From Roseivirga ehrenbergii (GTDB lineage Bacteria; Bacteroidota; Bacteroidia; Cytophagales; Cyclobacteriaceae): a DNA stretch of 64,000 bases. The translations under genes and the position numbers were made by a program. The notes under the pieces were generated by a model. It did no database searches. It saw nothing but the letters and a program-made list of their open reading frames with translations, and was not told where the DNA came from. The stretch spans positions 62,001 to 126,000 of the forward strand of contig NZ_LQZQ01000051.1 of NCBI RefSeq assembly GCF_001593005.1. The letters are read 5' to 3'. How positions within the stretch are numbered: the first letter of the stretch is position 1; each line of letters begins with the position of its first letter. Below, piece by piece: positions 54,354-62,912 of the stretch.

Positions 54354-54746
54354 ATGAACTCAATAAACAACACAATCGACATTTTAAGGAGAAGGATTTC
54401 TTTAATGATTTGCCTTTTGATAGGTATCAGTACCATTTCAATGGCTTCAGAAATTGCTGATGAAAAATTAACAAGAGAAGAAGCCATTGAATTGATTTCT
54501 GAAGTAAAGCACGACTTGAGCTTAGGTAAAAATTGCGAATTGGATTTCGTAATTGATGATGAAGGTAATGTCAAGCCTTCACCGATTAAAATCATCAAGA
54601 TTTACGATAAGGACAATGAGTTGCTTTTAGAAGCTCCGATTCATACGGTAGAACAAATGAGCAACAAGGAATTAAGAAGGTTAGTAAATTCAAGTGATTT
54701 CCTAATTGCATCTTATAACACCTTCTATTATCGATTAGATTTATAA
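54354..54746 (+). CDS. Small secreted protein, paralogue 1 of tandem pair
   Basis: 130 residues from the ATG at 54354, chosen because MNSINN matches the start of the downstream paralogue; nine codons of a longer frame fall in the conserved leader. N-terminal RRRISLMICLLIGISTISMAS is a signal sequence. The mature part has LDFVIDDEGNVKPSPIKIIKIYD and LLLEAPIHTVEQMSNKELRR, both shared with the paralogue. No Cys at a lipobox, so it is probably periplasmic or secreted. I know no named family. Own terminator at 54769. Confidence 0.75.
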   Translation: MNSINNTIDILRRRISLMICLLIGISTISMASEIADEKLTREEAIELISEVKHDLSLGKNCELDFVIDDEGNVKPSPIKIIKIYDKDNELLLEAPIHTVEQMSNKELRRLVNSSDFLIASYNTFYYRLDL

Positions 54747-54768
54747 TTTGTACCATTAGTAGTAAAGC

Positions 54769-54804
54769 AAAGAGGCTGTTTCATCTGAAATTAGCCTCTT
54801 TTTT
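54769..54804 (+). terminator. Terminator of small secreted paralogue 1
   Basis: AAGAGGCT pairs with AGCCTCTT across a loop of about 15 nt, followed by a T-run. Confidence 0.8.
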
Positions 54805-54859
54805 GTATTGAATCTAATAGGTATCAAGTCATTAAAATGAATGTTGTAGTCGATTAATT

Positions 54860-54870
54860 AAAAGTGTACG
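54860..54870 (+). promoter_or_regulatory. Conserved upstream box, copy 2
   Basis: AAAAGTGTACG, identical to the box at 54189-54199 and at nearly the same distance from its gene. Confidence 0.45.
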
Positions 54871-54974
54871 AATATGGACGGTTTCAGGGTTAGTTTTCTT
54901 AATATATGTTAAATCAAGTGTTTGCTATTCAGTGCGTTAAACTAACGGAGGTATGTGTTGTCAAAAACATGTAA

Positions 54975-55002
54975 GTCAGCTGCTTTTAACAGCTACAATG
55001 TT
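54975..55002 (+). promoter_or_regulatory. Conserved leader hairpin element, copy 2
   Basis: GTCAGCTGCTTT then a loop and CAGCT; followed by ACAATGTTCAAC as in copy 1 (GCAATGTTAAAC). A 6-codon frame ATG-TTC-AAC-ACA-AAA-ATA-TAA sits here; in copy 1 the same ATG runs in frame into the gene, so it is unlikely to be a conserved peptide. Confidence 0.5.
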
Positions 55003-55022
55003 CAACACAAAAATATAAGGTC

Positions 55023-55400
55023 ATGAACTCAATAAACAATTTAAGAAGAAGAATCCCATTAATGATTTTCCTTTTCATAGGAATAAGCACAATGTCAATT
55101 GCACAAGAATCTAGCAATGAAAGATTTATAAAAGAAGAGGCTTTTGAGCTGATTTCTGAATTAAAACAAGAATTAAGCTTTACTGATCCAGCGCTAGATT
55201 TTGTAATTGATGATGAGGGTAACGTAAAACTCGAAATGATCAAAATGATCATGATTTACGATAAGGATAACAATCTATTGCTAGAGGCACCAATTCATAC
55301 TTTGGAACAAATGGCTAATAAGAAGTTGAGAACGGTTGTAAATGCGTGTGATTTCTTAGCGCAATCAAACAATGTTCTAATCTATAGATTGGATTTCTAA
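55023..55400 (+). CDS. Small secreted protein, paralogue 2 of tandem pair
   Basis: 125 residues. Signal sequence LRRRIPLMIFLFIGISTMSIAQ. Shared blocks with paralogue 1: MNSINN, EAFELISELKQELS, LDFVIDDEGNVK, MIYDKDNNLLLEAPIHTLEQM and a final YRLDF. The 3' halves and 5' leaders are both conserved, so the whole gene with its promoter was duplicated. Function unknown; the acidic, EF-loop-like stretch IDDEGN is short and is not a complete calcium-binding motif. Confidence 0.75.
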   Translation: MNSINNLRRRIPLMIFLFIGISTMSIAQESSNERFIKEEAFELISELKQELSFTDPALDFVIDDEGNVKLEMIKMIMIYDKDNNLLLEAPIHTLEQMANKKLRTVVNACDFLAQSNNVLIYRLDF

Positions 55401-55414
55401 TTCAATTTGTACCA

Positions 55415-55455
55415 TAAAAAAAGGGTCGATTTCGTGAGAAGTCGACCCTTTTTTA
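55415..55455. terminator. Bidirectional terminator between secreted paralogue 2 and the suf operon end
   Basis: AAGGGTCGA pairs with TCGACCCTT across a 12-nt loop, with A-run on the left and T-run on the right, serving both convergent units. Confidence 0.9.
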
Positions 55456-55468
55456 TCAAATTTCAGTA

Positions 55469-55885
55469 CTAGCAGTACTCTTCGAAAACGTCAGCCAAAT
55501 GGCCACCAATCATGTCTGCAGTTCTGCCTTCAATGTGATGTCTTTCAACAAAGTGTACCAATTCACCATCTTTGAAAAGCGCAACAGATGGAGAAGAAGG
55601 AGGGTAAGGCATATGGAACTCTCTTACTTTAGCAGTTGCCTCGATGTCACCACCAGCAAAAACAGTCATAAGATGATCCGGTTTTTTATCAGCTAGTTTT
55701 AAAGCCATTTTAACACCTGGTCTTGCTGTTCCAGCTGCACAACCACAAACTGAATTGATCACGACCAAAGAAGTGCCTTTTTGGTTTTTTAAATGATCTT
55801 CAACAGCCTCAGCAGTCTTTAGTTCTGTAAAACCCGCTTCAGTCAATTCTTGTCTGAATGGGACGAGTAAATGTTCAGGATACAT
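55469..55885 (-). CDS. BrxA/BrxB-type bacilliredoxin
   Basis: 138 residues, thioredoxin-like. The redox motif is C47-G-C49 ([16 protein letters not shown]), the hallmark of the YphP/YqiW bacilliredoxin family, with [20 protein letters not shown] downstream. In Bacillus these remove bacillithiol from proteins; in Bacteroidota, which often make bacillithiol, a similar role is plausible. It is the last gene of the suf operon run, 50 bp after the DUF59 gene, consistent with a role in thiol or cluster homeostasis. Confidence 0.92.
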   Translation of the reverse strand: MYPEHLLVPFRQELTEAGFTELKTAEAVEDHLKNQKGTSLVVINSVCGCAAGTARPGVKMALKLADKKPDHLMTVFAGGDIEATAKVREFHMPYPPSSPSVALFKDGELVHFVERHHIEGRTADMIGGHLADVFEEYC

Positions 55886-55935
55886 ATTTCTTAATTTTAT
55901 TTCGTTTCTAAATCGTAAATGCCTTGTGGCTATTC

Positions 55936-56244
55936 TTACATAAAACCAAGTTCTAGCTTGGCCGCTTCCGACATCATGTCTTGTGTAAATGGCGGGTCGA
56001 ATGTCAATTCAACTTCAACATCATTTACACTTTCTATGGCCTGAATTTTTTGTTTTACTTCTTCTGGTATCACTTCTGCCGCAGGGCAGGAAGGAGAAGT
56101 TAATGTCATTAATACGTAAACATTATTCACTGGAAAGACATTGATTTCATAAATCAAACCCAACTCATATACATCTACTGGTATTTCAGGGTCATAAACT
56201 GTCTTAATTGCAGCTACTACCTGATCTCTTAAGTTATCTTCCAT
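55936..56244 (-). CDS. MIP18/DUF59-family Fe-S assembly protein (SufT-like)
   Basis: 102 residues. Family blocks VKQKIQ preceded by [15 protein letters not shown], with the conserved Cys, and [22 protein letters not shown]59 proteins assist Fe-S cluster maturation. In the operon it follows the four-helix-bundle gene by 91 bp. Confidence 0.93.
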   Translation of the reverse strand: MEDNLRDQVVAAIKTVYDPEIPVDVYELGLIYEINVFPVNNVYVLMTLTSPSCPAAEVIPEEVKQKIQAIESVNDVEVELTFDPPFTQDMMSEAAKLELGFM

Positions 56245-56335
56245 AATTCAACTTCAAATTATCAAATCTCAAAAAGCAAATCACAAAACTCAACATTCAG
56301 TCCTAGTTAGTAATGAATACTTCGAGCTCAATTAT

Positions 56336-56683
56336 CTAAACCTTATTTATTATTGCTGATAAGATTTTCAACAATTCGGTGGCTTCTTGTTCTAGCCTAA
56401 TTCTTACTTGTTCAACTTCTTTATTTCCTAAGGTATCAATTAACCTAAGCCAGTACCTTGACTCTTTCGCTTCTTTTCTAGCGATTTTAGCCCTGAACTT
56501 AAAGTCTTTATCACCTAACTTTTCATTGGCTTCAATGTAATTAGCTCCGACTGATCCAGATGATCTTGTGAGCTGTTTTGAATCCTCGTAATTCGATAAA
56601 TCTAATGTCAATGACCTTATAAACTTCCTAACGTCTTTGGCGAACTGTTCTGTTCTTTGCTCAAGGTCATAATTGCTCGCCAC
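56336..56683 (-). CDS. Four-helix-bundle protein (S23/23S rRNA intervening-sequence protein family)
   Basis: 115 residues. LEQRTEQFAKDVRKFIRSL, then RSSGSVGANYIEANEKLG, then AKIARKEAKESRYWLRLIDT are the defining blocks of the S23 family, which forms a pentameric four-helix bundle. The family was first seen inside rRNA intervening sequences but is frequent as free genes in Bacteroidota; function unknown. Here it sits inside the suf operon, with 32 bp to sufE and 91 bp to the DUF59 gene, on the same strand. Confidence 0.92.
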   Translation of the reverse strand: MASNYDLEQRTEQFAKDVRKFIRSLTLDLSNYEDSKQLTRSSGSVGANYIEANEKLGDKDFKFRAKIARKEAKESRYWLRLIDTLGNKEVEQVRIRLEQEATELLKILSAIINKV

Positions 56684-56715
56684 CGCTTTGATATTTGTCT
56701 TTTGTTTTTTGAGTT

Positions 56716-57147
56716 TTATTCGGCCTTCGCAGAATAAGCTAACCCATATATTTTTATTTGTTTCATCATAGCGCCCAATCCGTTAGATCTTTGTGTGCCG
56801 ATGAATCTATTTAAACCAATTTTGTCAACAAAGTAGAGGTCCGCATCAACGATTTCTTGAGGCGTACGACCTGAAAGAATTCTCACCAAAATACTCACTA
56901 ACCCTTTTGTGATGGCAGTATTGCTATCGGCTTCTAAATATATTTTTCCATCTTTTGCTTCGGCATTCAGCCAAACTTTGGATTGACAGCCTTTGACGAT
57001 GTTGTCTTCATTTTTGAGTGCTTCAGCCATTTCTGGCAGTTGCTGTCCCAATTCCATAATATATTCAATGGTCATTTCCATGTCGGAATCCAACATTGAA
57101 AACTCTTCGATGATCTCGTTTTGAATATCGTTTATGGTTTCGCTCAT
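56716..57147 (-). CDS. sufE: Sulfur acceptor protein SufE
   Basis: 143 residues; active Cys54 in NIVKGCQSKVWL, and DADLYFVDKIGLNRFIG near the C-terminus. It accepts persulfide sulfur from SufS and hands it to the SufBCD scaffold. Start overlaps the sufS end by 4 bp. Confidence 0.95.
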   Translation of the reverse strand: MSETINDIQNEIIEEFSMLDSDMEMTIEYIMELGQQLPEMAEALKNEDNIVKGCQSKVWLNAEAKDGKIYLEADSNTAITKGLVSILVRILSGRTPQEIVDADLYFVDKIGLNRFIGTQRSNGLGAMMKQIKIYGLAYSAKAE

Positions 57148-58388
57148 TTCTTGAATTTGCTGATTGTGCTTTTTAAGGCTTCAATAAAAGCGTCTATTTC
57201 TTCAATTGTGTTGTAAACAGAGAATGACGCACGAACAGTTCCTTCAATACAATAATGATCCATCAAAGGTTGAGTACAGTGGTGGCCTGTTCTTACGGCA
57301 ACACCTTTAGCATCGAGCCACATGCCTAAATCAAAGTGATGGATTCCTTCTACTTCGAAAGAAAGTACACTCACTTTTTCTTTGGCCGTACCAATAAGTC
57401 TCACGCCTTCTATTTGGCTGATCTTATCAGTAGCATAAGCCAATAGCTCATTTTCGTAAGCGGCAATATTCTCTTTGCCCAATTCATTAATAAAAAGAAT
57501 GGCTTCGTTGAAAGCAATTACATTCGCAATATCTGGAGTGCCTGCTTCAAATTTGTAAGGAATGTCGTTGTAAGTGGTTTTACCAAAACTCACTTCTTTA
57601 ATCATTTCTCCACCGCCTTGATAAGGAGGGGTTTTTTCGAGAATATCACGCTTACCGTACAGCACGCCCAAACCTGTTGGACCATACATTTTGTGAGCAG
57701 AGAAAGCATAGAAATCTGCATTCAATGCTTGAACGTCAACAGCGAGGTGAGAGGAGGCTTGTGCGCCATCTACCAAAACTTTAGCGCCAACGGCATGTGC
57801 TTTGTCGATAATGTGTTTTACTGGGTTGATGGTACCCAAAGAATTGGAAGCATGGTTAAATGCGACCATCTTGGTTTTCTCTGTGATCAACTCATCAAGT
57901 GCTTCTATAATAATTTCACCAGCTTCGTTAATGGGTATCACCTTAAGTTCTGCTCCGCGCTCTTCGCAAATCATTTGCCAAGGCACAATGTTGGAGTGAT
58001 GCTCTAAGGTTGAAATCAATACTTCGTCTCCTGGGTTCAAAAACTTTCGACCCCAACTTGAAGCAACTAAGTTGATACTTTCAGAAGTCCCTTTTGTGAA
58101 AATGATCTCTTCGGGCTCATTGGCATTGATAAATTTTTGTACGGAAACACGTGTATTTTCAAATGCTTCTGTAGCACGAGCGGCCAAGGCATGCGCTCCT
58201 CTATGGATGTTCGCATTGTCATGTTCATAATACTTCACCAAAGCATCAATCACCCTTTTAGGTTTTTGATTTGTGGCCGCATTATCGAAATAAATCAAAG
58301 GCTTACCGTTCACTTCTTGATGAAGCACGGGAAACTGAGCCCTGATTTTCTGAATGTCCAATGTGTGTTTTTCCAAAGTCTGAGCCAT
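57144..58388 (-). CDS. sufS: Cysteine desulfurase SufS
   Basis: 414 residues, PLP-dependent class V aminotransferase fold. PLP-binding Lys in SAHKMYGPTGLGVLYG, catalytic Cys in RTGHHCTQPLM, plus YFDNAATNQKP and FTKGTSESINLVA. It releases sulfur from cysteine to SufE for cluster building. Between sufD (3-bp gap) and sufE (overlap). Confidence 0.97.
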   Translation of the reverse strand: MAQTLEKHTLDIQKIRAQFPVLHQEVNGKPLIYFDNAATNQKPKRVIDALVKYYEHDNANIHRGAHALAARATEAFENTRVSVQKFINANEPEEIIFTKGTSESINLVASSWGRKFLNPGDEVLISTLEHHSNIVPWQMICEERGAELKVIPINEAGEIIIEALDELITEKTKMVAFNHASNSLGTINPVKHIIDKAHAVGAKVLVDGAQASSHLAVDVQALNADFYAFSAHKMYGPTGLGVLYGKRDILEKTPPYQGGGEMIKEVSFGKTTYNDIPYKFEAGTPDIANVIAFNEAILFINELGKENIAAYENELLAYATDKISQIEGVRLIGTAKEKVSVLSFEVEGIHHFDLGMWLDAKGVAVRTGHHCTQPLMDHYCIEGTVRASFSVYNTIEEIDAFIEALKSTISKFKK

Positions 58389-58391
58389 GGT

Positions 58392-59717
58392 TTATTTTTC
58401 CAACCTCTTTTCTATAATTGCAGCGAGATAATCTTTGATCGCTTCGTTTTCAACGGTTTCTAATACATCGTTAGCGAAGGCCTTTAATAGAATGGCCCGT
58501 GCTTTATCTTTCTGAATTCCTCTTGCTTGTAAGTAGAAGAGTGCGTCCATATCCAATTGGCCAGTAGTACAGCCGTGCGAACAAGAAACATCGTCTGCCC
58601 AAATTTCTAATTGAGGCTTGGTGTTTACAGTCGCCTTGTCAGAAATCAGGATGTTTTTATTTGACTGGAATGCGTTGGTTTTTTGTGCGTCAGGGCGAAC
58701 AAAGATTTTTCCATTGAAAACACCTTTTGAGCTACCATCCATTATGCCTTTATACAATTCGTTTGAATAGCAATTTGGCATCATATGATCAGCAACGGTG
58801 TGGTTATCTACATGCGTTTTTCCGTCTAATAAATAGAGTCCATTCATGTAGGTTTCAATACCTTCGGCCTGAAGTTTAATGTTCAGGTTATTACGAATCA
58901 TCGCTCCATTTAGCGAGAAGGTAAAGGCTTTGAAATTACTGTTTGCTCCTTGAGAGGCGTGTATGTTTGAGATGTGATAAGCTTGCTCTGTATCGTTTTC
59001 AATTTTGAAAAAACGAAGATGGGCACTATCGCTTACACTGATTTCATTTACAGAAGTAGTAAAGCTTTTGTGTTCACCAACGGTATCGAATTTCTCAATA
59101 ATGGTGGCTTGAGAAAACTTACCTGCCACCACAATATTTCTGATGTGGTATGAAAGTTCTGCTGTTGAGCTATCACCAATAAAGTAAAGTACAATTGGTT
59201 TTTCAATTACCGCTTTGTCCGCGATCTCAATCGTAACCCCATGCTGACTGAAAGCTGTGTTCAAGGCTACAAAAGCGTCTTCTGTGAAGTTGGCTTTAGT
59301 ACCAAAATTCGATTGAGCCAACGCTGAATTGGCTTTGAAGCCTTCCGCAAGTGATTCAACTTTTAGACCTTCCACCTGAATGTTATCAGATAGTTCACTT
59401 GAATAAATGCCGTTTAAGAATACGATTTTATGCGCATCCAATCCTTCGATTTGAGTAGCCGAAATTTGAGCTTCAGTTAATCCAAAATCAGCATTTGTTC
59501 CATTCAGTTCAAAGTTCTTTTCAACGGCTCTGGTAAAGTTGGTGAACTTATATTCCTCGTTTTTTGGACCAGGAAAGCCAGAGTTCATCAAGCTAGAGAA
59601 AGCCTCTTTTCTTACAGCATGCGCTGCCGATTTACTTTGACCATTCAAGCTTTTTTCAAACGCCTCAAATTGAGTTTCAAGCGAATTTAAAATCGATTGT
59701 CCTGCAATTTTTTCCAT
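58392..59717 (-). CDS. sufD: Fe-S assembly scaffold protein SufD
   Basis: 441 residues; typical SufD features are NEEYKFTNFTRAVEKNF near the N-terminus and, in the C-terminal beta-helix, GIMDGSSKGVFNGKIFVRPD, QKTNAFQSNKNILISDKA and DVSCSHGCTTGQLD. It forms the SufBC2D complex. Eleven base pairs after sufC. Confidence 0.96.
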   Translation of the reverse strand: MEKIAGQSILNSLETQFEAFEKSLNGQSKSAAHAVRKEAFSSLMNSGFPGPKNEEYKFTNFTRAVEKNFELNGTNADFGLTEAQISATQIEGLDAHKIVFLNGIYSSELSDNIQVEGLKVESLAEGFKANSALAQSNFGTKANFTEDAFVALNTAFSQHGVTIEIADKAVIEKPIVLYFIGDSSTAELSYHIRNIVVAGKFSQATIIEKFDTVGEHKSFTTSVNEISVSDSAHLRFFKIENDTEQAYHISNIHASQGANSNFKAFTFSLNGAMIRNNLNIKLQAEGIETYMNGLYLLDGKTHVDNHTVADHMMPNCYSNELYKGIMDGSSKGVFNGKIFVRPDAQKTNAFQSNKNILISDKATVNTKPQLEIWADDVSCSHGCTTGQLDMDALFYLQARGIQKDKARAILLKAFANDVLETVENEAIKDYLAAIIEKRLEK

Positions 59718-59728
59718 AAAATATCTGC

Positions 59729-60487
59729 TTAAGCGGTTGCGTCTGCTTCTTCCTTAATCCAATCGTAACCTCTGGCTTCTAGCTCTAAGGCTAACTCTTT
59801 AGTGCCTGACTTTACAATTCTTCCATTATAAAGAACATGTACAAAATCAGGAACTATGTAATCCAAAAGTCTTTGGTAGTGAGTTACCACAATTGTGGCG
59901 TTATCTTTGTTTTTCAGGGTGTTAACACCATGCGCTACAATTTTGAGTGCATCAATATCAAGGCCTGAATCGGTTTCATCAAGAATGGCCAGCTTTGGTT
60001 CAAGCATCGCCATTTGGAAGATTTCGTTGCGTTTCTTTTCACCGCCTGAGAAACCTTCATTTAAAGAACGGCTCAATAAAGCTTGGTCGATTTCAACCAA
60101 CTTCATTTTCTCTTTCATTAGTTTCAAGAAAGAAACCGCATCAAGTGCTTTTTCTCCATGATGCTCTCTGATTTGATTGACAGCCGTTTTCATAAAGTTA
60201 GTGGTGCTAACTCCTGGTATCTCGATTGGGTACTGAAATGCCAAGAAAACACCTTCTCTAGCACGAACATCAGCTTCCATTTCAAGCAAATCTTTGCCTA
60301 AAAACTCTACCGATCCGCCAGTTACTTCGTAATCTTCTCTTCCTGCAAGCACAGAAGCCAAAGTACTTTTTCCAGAACCATTTGGTCCCATAATCGCGTG
60401 CACTTCGCCTGGTTTGATTTCTAGGTTGATTCCTTTCAGGATTTCCTTTTCCTCAATTCTGGCTTGTAAATTTTTTATTGATAACAT
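59729..60487 (-). CDS. sufC: Fe-S assembly ATPase SufC
   Basis: 252 residues, ABC-type ATPase: Walker A GPNGSGKSTLASVLAG, signature SGGEKKRNEIFQMA, Walker B LAILDETDSGLD, switch His in VVTHYQRLLDY. It powers the SufBC2D scaffold. The gap to sufB is 67 bp, the largest among the core suf genes. Confidence 0.97.
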   Translation of the reverse strand: MLSIKNLQARIEEKEILKGINLEIKPGEVHAIMGPNGSGKSTLASVLAGREDYEVTGGSVEFLGKDLLEMEADVRAREGVFLAFQYPIEIPGVSTTNFMKTAVNQIREHHGEKALDAVSFLKLMKEKMKLVEIDQALLSRSLNEGFSGGEKKRNEIFQMAMLEPKLAILDETDSGLDIDALKIVAHGVNTLKNKDNATIVVTHYQRLLDYIVPDFVHVLYNGRIVKSGTKELALELEARGYDWIKEEADATA

Positions 60488-60554
60488 GTTATGTTGAATG
60501 TTTTCTTTTGTGGTTTATTCGCTCTAATTCTACTTGATAACTTGAAGAAGATGG

Positions 60555-62000
60555 TTAACCCACCGACCCTTCTAGAGTAAGTGCCAGTAGTTTTTGCGCC
60601 TCTACGGCAAATTCCATTGGCAATTGCTTAAGCACTTCTTTGGCGTATCCGTTTACGATAAGTGCCACAGCAGTTTCTGCGTCAATTCCTCTTTGCTGAC
60701 AATAGAAGATTTGATCTTCTCCAATTTTAGAAGTAGTCGCTTCATGTTCTACTTGTGCCGATTGGTTTTCGATGTCGATGTAAGGGAATGTATGCGCTCC
60801 ACATTTATCGCCCATCAAAAGCGAATCGCACTGTGAGAAGTTTCGGGCGTTGGTCGCGCGTTTCATTACATGCACTTGACCTCGGTAACTGTTTTGTGAT
60901 TTTCCAGCAGAAATACCTTTTGATACGATTCTCGACTTGGTGTTTTTACCAATGTGAATCATTTTGGTTCCGGTATCGGCTTGTTGGTAATTATTGGTTA
61001 CGGCTACGGAATAGAATTCACCAATTGAATAATCACCTTTCAGAATACATGAAGGGTATTTCCATGTTACTGCCGAACCAGTTTCTACTTGTGTCCAAGA
61101 GATTTTAGAGTGGTCGCCTTCGCAAATACCACGCTTGGTTACGAAGTTGTAAATACCACCTTTTCCTTCTTTGTTTCCTGGGTACCAGTTTTGAACTGTT
61201 GAGTATTTTACCTCAGCGTTTTTGGCTGCTTTGATTTCTACTACGGCAGCGTGCAATTGGTTTTCGTCACGCATAGGAGCGGTACAGCCTTCGAGGTAAC
61301 TTACATAAGATCCTTCTTCGGCCACAATCAGGGTTCTTTCAAACTGACCTGTATTGGCGGCATTGATTCTAAAATAGGTGGAAAGCTCCATAGGGCATCT
61401 TACACCTTTTGGAATAAAGCAGAATGAGCCATCAGAGAAAACCGCTGCGTTTAGTGCTGCATAGTAATTATCGTTGGCAGGTACTACAGAACCCATGTGC
61501 TTTTTAATCAGCTCAGGGTGTTCGCGCACTGCTTCCGAAAATGAGCAAAATATAATGCCCAGTTCACCTAAAGTTTCTTTGAAAGTAGTGGCTACCGAAA
61601 CTGAATCGATAACAGCATCTACAGCAACACCAGTAAGCCTTTTTTGCTCTGTAAGCGAAATCCCAAGTCTTTCAAAAGTAGCGATCATTTCCGGATCAAC
61701 TTCATCCAAGGAATTAACCTTCTTTTTCTTCTTTGGTGCTGAATAATATATGAGGTCTTGAAAATCTACTTTTGGGTAGTGAACATTGGCCCACTCTGGT
61801 TCTTTCATTTTCTGCCATGCATGAAAAGCTTCAAGCCTCCATTCTAGCATCCATTGCGGTTCTTCCTTTTTTGCAGAAATAAACCGAATGATATCATCGT
61901 TCAAACCTTTGGGAGCTTCATCTGCTTCAAAGTCTACTGTCCATCCGAACTCGTATTCTTTGGAGGTGAACTCTTCTAATATCTGATCGTCTTTGCTCAT
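60555..62000 (-). CDS. sufB: Fe-S assembly scaffold protein SufB
   Basis: 481 residues; SufB blocks [80 protein letters not shown] and [20 protein letters not shown]. First gene of the suf operon sufBCDSE-(S23)-DUF59-brx, with a perfect -7 element at 62029-62036. No IscR/SufR-type regulator lies next to it. Confidence 0.97.
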   Translation of the reverse strand: MSKDDQILEEFTSKEYEFGWTVDFEADEAPKGLNDDIIRFISAKKEEPQWMLEWRLEAFHAWQKMKEPEWANVHYPKVDFQDLIYYSAPKKKKKVNSLDEVDPEMIATFERLGISLTEQKRLTGVAVDAVIDSVSVATTFKETLGELGIIFCSFSEAVREHPELIKKHMGSVVPANDNYYAALNAAVFSDGSFCFIPKGVRCPMELSTYFRINAANTGQFERTLIVAEEGSYVSYLEGCTAPMRDENQLHAAVVEIKAAKNAEVKYSTVQNWYPGNKEGKGGIYNFVTKRGICEGDHSKISWTQVETGSAVTWKYPSCILKGDYSIGEFYSVAVTNNYQQADTGTKMIHIGKNTKSRIVSKGISAGKSQNSYRGQVHVMKRATNARNFSQCDSLLMGDKCGAHTFPYIDIENQSAQVEHEATTSKIGEDQIFYCQQRGIDAETAVALIVNGYAKEVLKQLPMEFAVEAQKLLALTLEGSVG

Positions 62001-62028
62001 TCCTAGTTATTTAGAATCGTTTTAAATA

Positions 62029-62036
62029 CAAAGGTA
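62029..62036 (-). promoter_or_regulatory. -7 promoter element for the suf operon
   Basis: The minus strand reads TACCTTTG, an exact TAnnTTTG match; predicted start near 62022 and a leader of about 22 nt. Confidence 0.65.
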
Positions 62037-62125
62037 CAACTTATAGATTAAAGGATTGGTTTCCTTAATTCCTTTTTTCAATAAACTATTACTAAAAGCT
62101 ATTATGAGTTTAGAAATCCCTTGAA

Positions 62126-62593
62126 TCAACTATCCAACTGAATGCTTCGGGTTAAAGTTTCTTCAAGTATGATAAAGGTTTCTGTACGTTCAATGCCGTC
62201 TACTTTCTGAATTTTATCGTGGAGAATATCCTTCAAGTGATCGGTTCCTTTGGCGTAAATTCTCACAAACATGGAGTAATTCCCCGTAGTGTAGTGAATA
62301 CTAGTAATCTCATGTATTTTTTTCAGTTGTGTGGCTACTTTTTCGTACAGGGAACTTTTAGAAAGGAAGACCCCCAAAAAGGCAGAGACATTATAACCAA
62401 GTTTAGCAAGGTTTAAATCGAGTGAAGCGCCTTTTACTACACCCATTTTTTCAAGCTTGCTCATTCTTACATGTACAGTCCCGCTAGAAACAAATGCTTG
62501 TTTGGCTACTTCGGTATAGGGCTTTTTTGCGTTATGCTGAAGAATAGAGAGGATTTTCAAATCCACATTATCGATTTCGTAATTATCGGCCAT
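62126..62593 (-). CDS. Lrp/AsnC-family transcriptional regulator
   Basis: 155 residues: an N-terminal winged helix-turn-helix (VDLKILSILQHNAKKPYTEV, FVSSGTVHVRMSKLEKMGVV) and the RAM/AsnC ligand-binding domain (GTDHLKDILHDKIQKVDGIE and RTETFIILEE). Such regulators sense amino acids. Its 5' leader carries a 17-nt palindrome (62608-62624), a candidate autoregulation site. It is divergent from the tRNA-like RNA gene. Confidence 0.94.
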   Translation of the reverse strand: MADNYEIDNVDLKILSILQHNAKKPYTEVAKQAFVSSGTVHVRMSKLEKMGVVKGASLDLNLAKLGYNVSAFLGVFLSKSSLYEKVATQLKKIHEITSIHYTTGNYSMFVRIYAKGTDHLKDILHDKIQKVDGIERTETFIILEETLTRSIQLDS

Positions 62594-62607
62594 GATTTTT
62601 GGTTAAA

Positions 62608-62624
62608 ATTATTGATTCAATAAT
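62608..62624. promoter_or_regulatory. 17-nt palindrome in the lrp leader
   Basis: ATTATTGA-T-TCAATAAT is a perfect palindrome with a 1-nt centre, 15 bp before the lrp-type gene start. AT-rich palindromes of this size are typical binding sites of Lrp/AsnC proteins. Confidence 0.45.
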
Positions 62625-62703
62625 AAATATATTGGAAAAATAATTTATCTCTAAATATTTGGTCATTACGTTGCTGATATTTTAATGAATCAACTGTTTC
62701 TAT

Positions 62704-62711
62704 TACCTTTG
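62704..62711 (+). promoter_or_regulatory. -7 promoter element for the tRNA-like RNA
   Basis: TACCTTTG, an exact TAnnTTTG match, predicting transcription start near 62718, about 22 nt before the acceptor stem. No good -33 TTTG was found. Confidence 0.55.
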
Positions 62712-62739
62712 AAACAGTTTCAAAAGAGAAGCTATACAC

Positions 62740-62859
62740 TGTAGGGTGATGAAACAGGCAGCCATGCCCTCCTTTCTCGAGGGTGGAGAAAAAGAAATAA
62801 ATCTGAACTACCTGACGACTAATCTCTCCGTGAAGGTTCGACTCCTTCCCCTACAGCCA
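62740..62859 (+). ncRNA. tRNA-like RNA with oversized variable region
   Basis: A cloverleaf is readable directly. Acceptor stem TGTAGGG (62740-62746) with CCCTACA (62849-62855), discriminator G62856, encoded CCA (62857-62859); C62739 can add an eighth pair with the discriminator. D arm ATG/CAT (62749-62751, 62763-62765) with a loop holding GG at the 18-19 positions, similar to tRNA-Leu D arms. Anticodon arm CCCTC/GAGGG (62767-62771, 62779-62783) with 7-nt loop CTTTCTC: T33 is kept and the formal anticodon is TTC, but position 37 is T rather than a purine. The variable region is 48 nt (62784-62831) with a GGAGA/TCTCC stem and a 35-nt loop. T arm GAAGG/CCTTC with loop TTCGACT. A terminator follows at 62913. 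It is not tmRNA-like in length or layout. Confidence 0.75.
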
Positions 62860-62912
62860 TTCACATTGAATATTAGTTTGGAAACGTATTCAGTTTGTTT
62901 TTTCTTAGATTG

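Noticed and set aside
55200-55220. Calcium-binding EF-hand in the small secreted paralogues (IDDEGN)
   Set aside because: The acidic run is too short and lacks the 12-residue loop spacing.
62740-62859. tmRNA as the identity of the tRNA-like RNA
   Set aside because: It is only 120 nt, has a normal D stem and anticodon arm, and lacks the tag frame and pseudoknots of tmRNA. The short ELPDD-stop reading in the variable loop does not match a tmRNA tag end.
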